Below, piece after piece: positions 8,914-16,599 of a DNA stretch of 64,000 nt. This stretch comes from HGM04593 sp045646845 (GTDB taxonomy: Bacteria; Bacteroidota; Bacteroidia; Bacteroidales; Bacteroidaceae), in NCBI GenBank assembly GCA_045646845.1, contig JAZRLO010000001.1:62001-126000 (forward strand). The letters run 5' to 3'. The position numbers were made by a program, and so were the translations under genes. Positions within the stretch are counted from its first letter, which is position 1, and the number at the start of each line of letters is the position of its first letter. The notes under the pieces are model-generated. The model was given only the letters and a program-made list of their open reading frames with translations, did no database searches and was not told the DNA's origin.

Positions 8914-10436
8914 CTTTTAAACCATTTTTTTATTCTATTAACTACTAGCGCCCTTTCGTTACGTTGTAATCCGATAGCATATGTTGCTGCTGCGGATGTG
9001 AGTACTGATGATATACAAACTGCAAAGAATCGGCATGTTTCGTCTTCAATGCTGAAATACATAATGCCTGGTACTGTCACAGAGAGGATGGTTACAACTA
9101 TAAGATTTAAATATACTTCTCTAAAGTAACGTAGTGATGGAAGGTGTACCATTTTTCTTAGGAAAAGAAGGCGTTCCAACAAACATATTTGCGATATGAA
9201 AATGGAGACAATTATTGTTATTTCGGGGAAAAAACCCATGCGTAACAGAATATATGAAATTGGGAAATTCAACATTTGTGTACCTCCGACTACAATCTGG
9301 TAGTTTCTAATATTGCCCGTTGCTAATTGTGCTGTAACTAGTGTATTGGATATAATATCGGACAAACTAAGTATCAATACCAGCCTGGTGAATAAAACCG
9401 TGTGCTCAGGAACCTGTCCCAACCAAATATATAAGATTCTCTCTATCTCAAATATAATAGGGATTGAAAGGGACATGAAAAGGAAGTATGAAAAACGCGT
9501 TCCGCTAAAAATTAACTTGTGCATGCGCTCATAGTTGCCCGCTGCGTATTCTTTTGTTATCTGTGGATTTATTGCAACCATGAAATTCCCGATAAACTGT
9601 CCTACAATTCCGTTTATTTGCATAGCAATACCTCTAGCTGCGTTCACTGCGGGGTTTGTAAACATGTTTATGGCAATATTCACACCTTGGTCTTTCATTT
9701 GTGCAGAACTTGCTCCTATGAAGTTCCACCCTGCAAAGCCGAACATCTCTTTGAATACTCTTTTATCCCAAACTGCATGGTAGGTACATTCTTCGAAATG
9801 TTTTTTGCTATAATACCAATAATAGAATTGTTTTATTAGAGTTGGTATTATTGATATGATTGCTAGCAGAATCAACTTGTCGCCACCATAATATTTTATG
9901 GCAAAAATTATTGCCAGGCGTGAGAAAGCATCGAAAAGTGTGAAGTATGCATATACATCCATCCTTTCATGAGCTATTATAGCTGCATTATATGGTGTTG
10001 AAAGTAGACCTAGTGCAAACATGAACGTTGAGCACTGCAGAACCCAGTGTGCTGCAGTTAGCCTGTCTGCTGGGATTGTCATCTTGTTGTTCAGGAACCA
10101 TATTCCTATGGTTTCAATGGCTATGACAACAATTATTGCAAGGATAATATGTATATTTACCGATGTGGAGAATATTGTATTCAGTTCCTTCTTATCTCCT
10201 TTACCAAGGCCGAACGTAATGAAACGGCTGACCGATGATGAGAGTGAACTTGAGATGAGCGAGAACATCGAGACAAGACCGCCGACTACATTATTTATGC
10301 CGTAGTCTGTTACGCCAAGTGCATTGAGTGTAATACGGGCAGTAAAGAAGCTTATAATCATCATTACTCCCATACGGATGTAAAGGAGCATGGTGTTCTT
10401 GACAATCCTTTTATTTGCTTCGCTATTGTTGCCCAT
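8910..10436 (-). CDS. Wzx-like oligosaccharide flippase (MOP superfamily)
   Basis: A 508-residue polytopic membrane protein with about 12-14 hydrophobic segments. It starts KRIVKNTMLLYIRMGVMMIISFFTARITLNALG, the usual opening of the polysaccharide biosynthesis protein/MOP family (quoted in two overlapping parts would be KRIVKNTMLLYI and FFTARITLNALG). Wzx flippases move undecaprenyl-linked repeat units from the inner to the outer face of the cytoplasmic membrane before polymerisation. It sits directly after the phosphatase gene (4-base gap) and overlaps the FrhB-like gene by 4 bases, as expected for a Wzx/Wzy-type capsule locus. No Wzy-like polymerase is seen in the window. Length is normal. 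Substrate specificity cannot be inferred. Confidence 0.88.
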   Translation of the reverse strand: MGNNSEANKRIVKNTMLLYIRMGVMMIISFFTARITLNALGVTDYGINNVVGGLVSMFSLISSSLSSSVSRFITFGLGKGDKKELNTIFSTSVNIHIILAIIVVIAIETIGIWFLNNKMTIPADRLTAAHWVLQCSTFMFALGLLSTPYNAAIIAHERMDVYAYFTLFDAFSRLAIIFAIKYYGGDKLILLAIISIIPTLIKQFYYWYYSKKHFEECTYHAVWDKRVFKEMFGFAGWNFIGASSAQMKDQGVNIAINMFTNPAVNAARGIAMQINGIVGQFIGNFMVAINPQITKEYAAGNYERMHKLIFSGTRFSYFLFMSLSIPIIFEIERILYIWLGQVPEHTVLFTRLVLILSLSDIISNTLVTAQLATGNIRNYQIVVGGTQMLNFPISYILLRMGFFPEITIIVSIFISQICLLERLLFLRKMVHLPSLRYFREVYLNLIVVTILSVTVPGIMYFSIEDETCRFFAVCISSVLTSAAATYAIGLQRNERALVVNRIKKWFKR

Positions 10437-10440
10437 TATA

Positions 10441-11313
10441 TTATATGGTGTTTGTCAGAATTATCTTTAATGTTTCCATCTCCTTCTCGCCCAGTTTGCA
10501 GCCGGTTATGAACTCTATTGCATCCTCGCAGTGCAGGTCGCTTCCTGCAATGCTGTAGAGTTCTTTCTTCAATAGCCATTCGGCTTTCTTTTTCACAGCT
10601 TTTCCGTAGCCGCCGGCAAGGGATGCAAGGTTAAGCTGGAACTTTATTCCTTCTTCGTGCAGTTCAAGGTATTCCTCCTTCTCCATGTACATATACCTCT
10701 CGGGGTGGGCAAGGATGGGGTGGTAGCCCAGGCTCTTTATCTTTCGCAGTGTCTCGTGCAGTCGCATAGGTGGTGTGAAGTATGATGTTTCCACAAGAAT
10801 GTGCTTGCCTGCAGTGCCTATGGGGAGGAGCTTGTTGGTTTCAACTCCCTCCCCCTTCGTTAAGCCCAAGGGGGACTCCTTTGTTTTTTCCTCTCCCCTC
10901 CGGTCTTCGACCACCTCCCCTCTGAAGCGGGGCGGAGTTTCTTGAAATGGTTTGCTCTGCACCGCCCCTCTTGGTAAAGAGGGAGAGTTTATTTCTTGTA
11001 TTAGTTTGTGTAGGTGGTTGTCTATCATGTACTCGGCGGCGAGGTGCAGGGTTATGTTGCCTGTGTATGCTGCTTTTAGCTCGTTGAAACGGGCTGTGAG
11101 CTTTTTGGGGGTGTTGGGGATGTCTTCCATTATGTGTGGGGTGAGCCACAGTTCCTTTATGCCCAACGTCTCGTATGTGGCAAGTATGCGCAGTGCCTCG
11201 TCAATGGTCTCAACGCCGTCATCGACTCCCGGGAGTATGTGGGAGTGATGGTCTGTGGCACCTGCGAGGATGCCACTTGCCGCTATTGTATGTTTTTTAT
11301 TCCAAAACCACAC
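10441..11313 (-). CDS. CpsB/YwqE-type PHP tyrosine-protein phosphatase with an in-frame repeat insertion
   Basis: A PHP-fold manganese-dependent phosphatase expected to dephosphorylate the tyrosine-rich tail of the Wzc-like kinase upstream. Metal-binding motifs are DHHSHILPGVDDG, LTPHIMED, HPERYMYM and AGSDLHC. I choose the GTG at 11313, giving 290 residues beginning VWFWNKKH. The family starts with a short basic/aromatic head just before (T)D.HSH, and the open frame further upstream (to 11448) passes through repeat-like DNA. Between LHKLIQE and LLPIGTAG, where relatives have only a few residues, there are about 50 extra residues rich in Pro, Arg and Gly, encoded by 10840-10992. These come from a palindromic repeat and not from the family. 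The conserved core on both sides is intact and in frame, so the enzyme may still fold. Confidence 0.83.
   Translation of the reverse strand: MWFWNKKHTIAASGILAGATDHHSHILPGVDDGVETIDEALRILATYETLGIKELWLTPHIMEDIPNTPKKLTARFNELKAAYTGNITLHLAAEYMIDNHLHKLIQEINSPSLPRGAVQSKPFQETPPRFRGEVVEDRRGEEKTKESPLGLTKGEGVETNKLLPIGTAGKHILVETSYFTPPMRLHETLRKIKSLGYHPILAHPERYMYMEKEEYLELHEEGIKFQLNLASLAGGYGKAVKKKAEWLLKKELYSIAGSDLHCEDAIEFITGCKLGEKEMETLKIILTNTI
10840..10992. repeat. Bacteroidota palindromic repeat inserted in frame within the phosphatase gene
   Basis: About 150 bases of C/G-rich DNA hold three hairpin units: TCCCCCTT (10850-10857) with AAGGGGGA (10868-10875); CCCC (10917-10920) with GGGG (10929-10932) around CTCTGAAGC; and CCCTCTT (10966-10972) with AAGAGGG (10977-10983). 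Read on the minus strand it encodes Pro/Arg/Gly-rich peptides such as PPRFRGEVVEDRRGEEK and ESPLGLTKGEG. These are the typical translations of an intergenic repeat family common in Bacteroidota. The length is a multiple of three, so the host frame survives. Confidence 0.7.
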
Positions 11314-11618
11314 GATGTTATAAACTGAAAACTGAAAGGTGAAACTATGCGACTTGCTTATTCCATAGCATAGAGTCTCTTTTGTTCTTTTGTACTTGTG
11401 TCTAATATACTTTTCATTTTGACAAAGCCCGTTAATAGTAACCCGCACGGCACCACTTTTGCCGGTGCTACGTGCGACTAATTACTACGAGCTTTGTCGA
11501 AACTTTGCCTTCGGCTCAGCTTTCCGTTTTTCGTTTTAACCACACTGTGTGTGCTTGAACCTCTGCTGCACTCGTTGCGATTGAAAATGAATTTTCACTC
11601 ACTCGCTTGCGCGAGCTT
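11314..11618. other. Wzc-phosphatase intergenic region with hairpin element
   Basis: A 305-base gap between the kinase stop and the chosen phosphatase start, unusual in an operon whose other genes mostly touch. It holds a strong imperfect hairpin at 11446-11476 (GCACGGCACC pairing with GGTGCTACGTGC around TTTTGCC) and a second small one near 11600 (CTCGC-TTGC-GCGAG). A repeated TTTTCAGTTT lies just before the phosphatase start. No convincing gene is present. Short open frames reading through are compositionally odd. The region looks like a non-coding repeat or an RNA processing/terminator site. Confidence 0.45.
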
Positions 11619-13985
11619 TCACTTCCTCTGGTGGTATCCGTACCCGTATCCGTACCCGTAGCTATAGCTGTAGCCGTAGCGGTATCCGTAGCGGTTCTGG
11701 CCGGCATGTGTGCCGTTGAGAATTATTGCAAGGTTTTTCAAACGTTTGGTTTCGTATATCTCCTCGAGCTTGTTGAGCATTTCGCGGTCGAGAAGCCCGG
11801 CACGGATAACAAAGAGCGTGCGGTCGCAAAGTTCCTCGATAATCTGAGTGTCGGCAACGATGTCGATGGGTGGGCAGTCGATGAGTATGTAGTCATATTT
11901 CTTACGCATCTCTTGTATCAATGTCCCGAACCTTTTGCTATGGAGCAACTCAGTTGGGTTCGGTGGGGTGCTTCCTATGGCTATGACATCGAAAGACTTG
12001 TAATCGTCCATCCTGGTGGTGATTTTCTCAATGTCATCGGTTCCGCATGAAAGGTAGTCGCTGAGTCCGGTTTCGGGAGAGCCCGCGTATTCCGAGGAGG
12101 AGCCGTGGCGCATGTCACCGTCGATTACAAGCACTCTGGCTCCCTTTATGGCAAGGCTGGCTCCAATGTTCATGGTGAGGTATGTCTTGCCGCTTCCGGG
12201 ATTGAACGATGTTATGCCGATTACGGTGGCTTCCTCTCCCTTGCGTATCATGAATTCGAGGTTTGTGCGCAGAACGCGGAATGCTTCGTTGATTACGTTG
12301 CGATTTCCGTCGTGTACGACGATTTCTCTTTTCTTTTTGCCCTCTTTCTCAATCTTACCATAAAGGGGTATCTCGCCGATGTACGGGATGTCGATGTTCT
12401 CGATGTCCTTGCGGCCACGTACTTTCCTGTTAGTAATCTCGCGTATGAAGATGATAGAAACAGGCAACAGTATTCCAATGATAAGCGCCAACATTATCGA
12501 CTGTTTCTGCATCGGTTCTATAGGTGTATTGCTACCGCTTGGCGGAACAAGTACGCGGTTATTCGATGCCGTGAACTCCTTAGAGAGCTCTGTCTCTTCC
12601 AGTTTCTGCAACAGGAACAGGTAGAGTGCCTCCTTTACCTTCTGTTGTCGTTTGAGCGAGAGCATAGCCTTTACATCGGCAGCATTTCTCGAAATCTTTG
12701 CAATTTCTTTTTTCTCTCTCCTTTCGCTGATAGCGATATCTTTCCTGAGCTTGGTTACATAGTCGGACAAGGCGTTCTGTATTGTCTGGTGCAGTTCTTC
12801 GAGGTTCTTGTCGTGCTCAACTACGATGGGGTGGTTCTCGCTACTGTTGGTGGCGAGCCTGTTGCGCTCAAGGAGGCTGGTGTTGTACAGCGTGATGAGA
12901 TCTTCGATCCCGACAATCTCAATGCCGGAACCGTTGGGTATGTTCTCTCTTTTGTTGCTCCTCTGCATGTACTCAAGCATGAATTTCGCGAATTCGAGCT
13001 GGCTGTTCAGCTTCTGCACCTTTTCTGCATCTTCGTTGTTCGTTACCGAACTTACCAGTTCCGATGCGGTGGAGCTGGTAATGCGCCTGTCGTTGCTGTA
13101 CTGTGCTATCTCCTTGTCCAGTTTCAGCAACTCTATTTTAAGTTCTTCGGCCCTGCTACGTATGAATTCGGATGTCTTTACGGCATTCTGGTTGTTCTCT
13201 GCCATCCATTGTTCGTTGTATATTTCGATTATGGCATTCAGGATCTCTTCGGCACGTATGGTGGAGACGTCTTTTATTGACATTCTTACAATCGAGGTCT
13301 CTTCTTTGGCAAGGGCTGTTGTAAGGTTTCCGCAGAACTCGTTCACAACGGCATCGATGTTGTGCTTGTGTACTAAGATCTTGACGTTTGCCAGCTCTTT
13401 GGCATTGAAATACTCCGTTCCGGCAATTGTAATCTTTCCCAACGGTGTTTCTACTGTGTCGCCCAAGGCTGTGATTACGGCGTCTTTTTTAAGTTCCTTG
13501 CCGTTGAGGGTAAAACTCTCCAGTTTAATCTTGCCTTCAACTGTTACTGTCGCATTCATTGTCGCGTCGTCGCTCTCCCTGAGGTCGAGCGCGGTGAGCT
13601 TTATCGGGCGCAGTTTGTAGATTATGCCGTCGAAAAAATTGCCGTCGCCCCTGTATTCTACGTCGAGGTTAAGCCTTTCAACCACTTTGCGCATGATGCC
13701 GGGCGAGCGAAGTATCTTCATCTCCTCTTCGGCATCAGCCGATGACTGTGAACTTGCAAAGTTCTGCAACCCTTGGCCGCCCCCTCTCTTTTCGCTCTCT
13801 TCTTTTATGAGAATCTCTGCGTGACGCTGATATACCGGAGGGGTTGATAAGATGTAGAGTACAGCAATGCCAAGGCTTACTCCTACTGTTATAACAAACC
13901 AGTACCATTTTGCCAGACAGTGGAATATGAGGTCGCGTATAGGGAGTACATTTTCACTGTTCTGTGCAACTCTCTTCTTTGCCAT
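11619..13985 (-). CDS. Wzc-like chain-length determinant / BY-type tyrosine kinase
   Basis: A 788-residue inner-membrane protein controlling polysaccharide length and export. It has an N-terminal Wzz domain with a first membrane segment near residues 36-53, a long periplasmic coiled-coil region, and a second membrane segment near 500 (MLALIIGILLPVSIIFI). The cytoplasmic kinase domain follows: Walker A NPGSGKTY at about 595-602, Walker A' VLVIDGDMRHG near 620, and Walker B YDYILIDCPP near 705. The C-terminus has ten tyrosines alternating with Gly, Ser or Arg in its last 24 residues: the autophosphorylation cluster. The matching phosphatase is the next gene. It follows the Wza-like gene after 34 bases (to the kinase ATG). 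Length is typical of Bacteroides homologues. Confidence 0.92.
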   Translation of the reverse strand: MAKKRVAQNSENVLPIRDLIFHCLAKWYWFVITVGVSLGIAVLYILSTPPVYQRHAEILIKEESEKRGGGQGLQNFASSQSSADAEEEMKILRSPGIMRKVVERLNLDVEYRGDGNFFDGIIYKLRPIKLTALDLRESDDATMNATVTVEGKIKLESFTLNGKELKKDAVITALGDTVETPLGKITIAGTEYFNAKELANVKILVHKHNIDAVVNEFCGNLTTALAKEETSIVRMSIKDVSTIRAEEILNAIIEIYNEQWMAENNQNAVKTSEFIRSRAEELKIELLKLDKEIAQYSNDRRITSSTASELVSSVTNNEDAEKVQKLNSQLEFAKFMLEYMQRSNKRENIPNGSGIEIVGIEDLITLYNTSLLERNRLATNSSENHPIVVEHDKNLEELHQTIQNALSDYVTKLRKDIAISERREKKEIAKISRNAADVKAMLSLKRQQKVKEALYLFLLQKLEETELSKEFTASNNRVLVPPSGSNTPIEPMQKQSIMLALIIGILLPVSIIFIREITNRKVRGRKDIENIDIPYIGEIPLYGKIEKEGKKKREIVVHDGNRNVINEAFRVLRTNLEFMIRKGEEATVIGITSFNPGSGKTYLTMNIGASLAIKGARVLVIDGDMRHGSSSEYAGSPETGLSDYLSCGTDDIEKITTRMDDYKSFDVIAIGSTPPNPTELLHSKRFGTLIQEMRKKYDYILIDCPPIDIVADTQIIEELCDRTLFVIRAGLLDREMLNKLEEIYETKRLKNLAIILNGTHAGQNRYGYRYGYSYSYGYGYGYGYHQRK

Positions 13986-14019
13986 TTGTATGTTATTTTG
14001 TCGGTTATTTATAGGGCTG

Positions 14020-14790
14020 TTATCTTGTAAAGAACGTTACAAGTGTGAGCAGGAATGATGCCAACGACATCCAGAACGATGTTGAGCGTACGGTGTTTCC
14101 GTTGACGGTTGACTGCCCGGCTTTTGTCTTGTTCGGCTCTACATAGACTATGTCGTTCTGGCACAGGTAATATACCGGTGAACTATGCAACTGTGCTGCA
14201 TCGTTGAGGTTCACCGAATAGGCTCTCTGCATGCCCTTCTCTTCGCGAAGGACCGTGATGTTGTTTCTCTGTCCCTGAATGGTGAGGTCGCCGGCCATGC
14301 TTATGGCATCGAGAATGGTGATATAATCCTTCTCTATGTCGATTTTGCCAGGCTTGTTCACCTCGCCTATTACGCTTATCTGGTGGTTCTTGAACTCTAC
14401 GAGCACAACTGCGTCAAGTGCGATTCTTTTGCCGACAATCTCTTTTTTGAGATATTTCGCAAGGTCGTCCCTTGTCATGCCCTCTACATGTATTGTACCC
14501 AATTGCGGGAAGTCGATATTGCCGTCCCTGTCAACTGTGAAGGCGAGCTGTGTCTGCTGTGCACCGACACCCTGGCTGGTCAGGCTAAGGTTCAACGGTG
14601 CTACAAGCTCCTTGTCTTTGCTGTTCACATGTACCGAGAACATGTCGCCGGGTTTTAAGCGAATCTCCTGCAAGGGAGTGATGGTAACGTGACCGCCGTC
14701 TTCGAGGTCGTTGAAATAGGTTACTTTTTTCTGTGACGAGCAGGATGCCAGCAGAAGTATCGCTGCAAACAGTGGAAGTAATTTTTTCAT
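14020..14790 (-). CDS. Wza-like polysaccharide export lipoprotein
   Basis: A 256-residue lipoprotein read from the ATG at 14790. That start gives a clean signal peptide MKKLLPLFAAILLLASCSS with a lipobox Cys, while a start 30 bases upstream would add a polar head. The poly_export domain (IRLKPGDMFSVHVNSKD, FPQLGTIHVEGMTRDDLAKYL) is followed by an SLBB-like region (ISVIGEVNKPGKIDIEKDY). A single C-terminal hydrophobic segment, FWMSLASFLLTLVTFF, could be the outer-membrane helix seen in Wza. It forms the outer-membrane channel for polysaccharide and works with the Wzc-like kinase encoded next. It is preceded by upxY with a gap of about 120 bases. Confidence 0.9.
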   Translation of the reverse strand: MKKLLPLFAAILLLASCSSQKKVTYFNDLEDGGHVTITPLQEIRLKPGDMFSVHVNSKDKELVAPLNLSLTSQGVGAQQTQLAFTVDRDGNIDFPQLGTIHVEGMTRDDLAKYLKKEIVGKRIALDAVVLVEFKNHQISVIGEVNKPGKIDIEKDYITILDAISMAGDLTIQGQRNNITVLREEKGMQRAYSVNLNDAAQLHSSPVYYLCQNDIVYVEPNKTKAGQSTVNGNTVRSTSFWMSLASFLLTLVTFFTR

Positions 14791-14911
14791 AGCTGTATGT
14801 TTTAAGTTATTGGTTTTCAATATCTGTATTTACTGTTGTCGGTGCTTTCTTTGTGCAATTGGTTGTTGCCGTTTGTGGTTTCTTGTATGCCGGCTCTTGC
14901 TGGTGATTTGT

Positions 14912-15499
14912 TTATGGCAGAATTTCCAACAGGTCGGGTTTTATCTCGGCCAGAGCTACTGCCGTGAGGCCTTCTAATTCTATCACGACTCTTTTGTTCC
15001 TTTTGCCACGAATCTTTATGAACATGCCAGTTGTTCCGTCGAACGCGCCACCATGAACGCGTACTTTTGTGCCTTTTTTCAGGTCTATCTCTTCAGGGTT
15101 CAGATATATGAGCTCTTCGTTACTCTTTTCGGTGACGGTGATGAACTGTTGCATCTCCCTGTCGGGTACGGTGACGGGGACGTTTTTGCCGTTCTTGGGT
15201 CGTGTAAGGTATTGCAGGAAATCAACTCCCTGTTTCAGTGATTTTATTCTCTCGCTTGTGGTGCGGACGAATATGAGGTTGTGTATTGCCGGAACAAGTT
15301 GACGGCTTTTTATACCGTTTCTTTTCTCGGTCAATGCGTATCGCATCGGGACAAAGCATTCAACCCCTTTTGATTTTAGAAAATCACGAGCCTTTAGCTC
15401 TCGGCGATAGGGTGAACTCATTGCAAACCATAGGAGTCCTTCAATGTTTTCTCCCTTTTCTGAATCTGCCTGTTGATGTCTGCTTTGCTGTATGGACAT
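14912..15499 (-). CDS. upxY: UpxY-family transcription antiterminator (NusG-like)
   Basis: A 195-residue NusG paralogue. The NGN domain begins LLWFAMSSPYRRELKARDFL near residue 22, and a C-terminal KOW segment reads IDLKKGTKVRVHGGAFDGTTG. UpxY proteins are encoded first in Bacteroides capsule operons. They bind the 5' leader of their own operon and prevent premature termination, so that the long operon is transcribed. Its position, directly before Wza/Wzc and after a consensus promoter and a leader of about 145 bases, fits this. The partner UpxZ, an inhibitor of other UpxY proteins, would normally follow but is absent here. The exact start is uncertain: residues before the conserved Trp are poorly conserved. 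Confidence 0.88.
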   Translation of the reverse strand: MSIQQSRHQQADSEKGENIEGLLWFAMSSPYRRELKARDFLKSKGVECFVPMRYALTEKRNGIKSRQLVPAIHNLIFVRTTSERIKSLKQGVDFLQYLTRPKNGKNVPVTVPDREMQQFITVTEKSNEELIYLNPEEIDLKKGTKVRVHGGAFDGTTGMFIKIRGKRNKRVVIELEGLTAVALAEIKPDLLEILP

Positions 15500-15848
15500 A
15501 CCTTTGGCTCCTCATTCGTTGTGTAAAACGTTGAGTTATAGGATTTTGAGATTTCAAAGCGTGCTTTAGTCAGCTTGGCTGAGATGCGAATTCCGTGGTG
15601 AATGGCTCGCACACGCATATGCCGGTTATTATATTATATATAAAAACCGCACAAATGTATTAAAAAAAGTTCTAATAAGCAAACGGTTATGGCCGTTTGT
15701 GACAGGGATTTTTGGTCTGTGTATGAATTGTTTACTGCCTGTCCGTGGCTCGTCGGGGCGTTTTGTTGTTCTCGCAATGGTGTGCGAGTCGGGTTCTCTG
15801 CTGCGACTCCGGGCGGACGCGATATGACCGCGTGTGCTTCTTTAGGAG
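15500..15848. other. Capsule-operon leader and upstream intergenic region
   Basis: A 349-base gene-free stretch. It holds the upxY promoter (15652-15683), the untranslated leader (about 15500-15645), and a palindrome CAAACGG-TTATGG-CCGTTTG at 15680-15699 whose arm overlaps the -33 element. The remaining 150 bases up to the methyltransferase stop are G+C-richer and show no gene. A 66-residue frame inside the leader (15418-15618, minus) overlaps upxY and has no support. Confidence 0.5.
15652..15683 (-). promoter_or_regulatory. Promoter of the capsule operon (upxY)
   Basis: On the minus strand, TTTG (15680-15683) is followed after exactly 20 bases by TACATTTG (15652-15659). This matches the Bacteroides primary sigma consensus TTTG-N19/20-TAnnTTTG. 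The expected transcription start is near 15645, which leaves a leader of about 145 bases before upxY. Confidence 0.7.
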
Positions 15849-16580
15849 TTATTTGTTCACCTTCAGGCAGGCTAGATAGTCGTAATGTTCGCCGTCAATG
15901 CACTTCTCGCATGTAAAGCCGAACTCTTCGGCATACATTGAAAGTGTGTCAAAATCTATGTACAGCCAGTCGAAGGCCTCTCCTGTGATGTTCTTGTAGC
16001 GCATTCTGTAGTCTATTTCGCCATAATATCCGGCGGCCAGGTCAATATCCATGCAACCGTCGTCGTCCATGAACACGTATTTTATGTCGGACGAGTCGAG
16101 AAGGATTCTGCCGCCAGGAGCAAGCAAGCGCTTTGCGCTTCGGAAGAACTCCTCCAGGCGGGTTGTTTTGCCGACGATTCCTATTCCGTTCATTGCTAGC
16201 AGTATTGTGTCGAACTGCTCGGTGAATGTCTCGTCGAAAAAGTTGACGTTCCTCGCGTCAATGCCTCTCTTCTTCATTACCTCCACGGATAGTTCGGAAA
16301 TATCAATTGCAACGACTTCGTGACCCTTTTCTTTGAGTATTACGCTGTGGCATCCGGATCCGGCGCCCACGTCGAGCACGCGTCCCTCGCAAAGCTCTAT
16401 GGCTTTCCTCTCCTGTATCGGCATCTGATCGAATGTCCTGAACAGTGTAGGTACAGGTATCTCATCCTCGTAAAACATGGATGACAGCACCCTTAACTTG
16501 GCGGCCTTTCCTGTGCTGTAGTAGTCAAAAATCGCCCTTCCCATCGGGTCTTTTCCTTTGTCTGTAGTCTTGTTGTCCAT
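15849..16580 (-). CDS. Class I SAM-dependent methyltransferase
   Basis: A 243-residue Rossmann-fold methyltransferase: motif I VLDVGAGSGCHSVIL near residue 70, acidic motif VVAIDISELSVEVMKKRG, and post-motif RLLAPGGRILLDSSD. I use the ATG at 16580; a frame upstream to 16613 would overlap the GT9 gene. It lies 19 bases after the GT9 stop and ends a three-gene minus-strand operon with DUF4254 and GT9. The substrate is unknown. Its neighbours suggest surface glycan or lipid A/LPS modification, but a small-molecule substrate is equally possible from sequence. Confidence 0.83.
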   Translation of the reverse strand: MDNKTTDKGKDPMGRAIFDYYSTGKAAKLRVLSSMFYEDEIPVPTLFRTFDQMPIQERKAIELCEGRVLDVGAGSGCHSVILKEKGHEVVAIDISELSVEVMKKRGIDARNVNFFDETFTEQFDTILLAMNGIGIVGKTTRLEEFFRSAKRLLAPGGRILLDSSDIKYVFMDDDGCMDIDLAAGYYGEIDYRMRYKNITGEAFDWLYIDFDTLSMYAEEFGFTCEKCIDGEHYDYLACLKVNK

Positions 16581-16599
16581 CTGTTTGAGCTGTGTCGGT

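Noticed and set aside
11516..11707. 63-residue Thr/Ala-rich minus-strand frame
   Set aside because: It is the alternate reading of the tyrosine-repeat DNA at the kinase C-terminus plus the hairpin gap.
12105..13280. 391-residue plus-strand open frame opposite the Wzc-like kinase
   Set aside because: Antisense to conserved kinase and Wzz regions; composition typical of a reverse-frame shadow.
15418..15618. 66-residue minus-strand frame in the upxY leader, possible leader peptide
   Set aside because: Overlaps the upxY start in another frame; no conserved feature. Kept only as a remote possibility.
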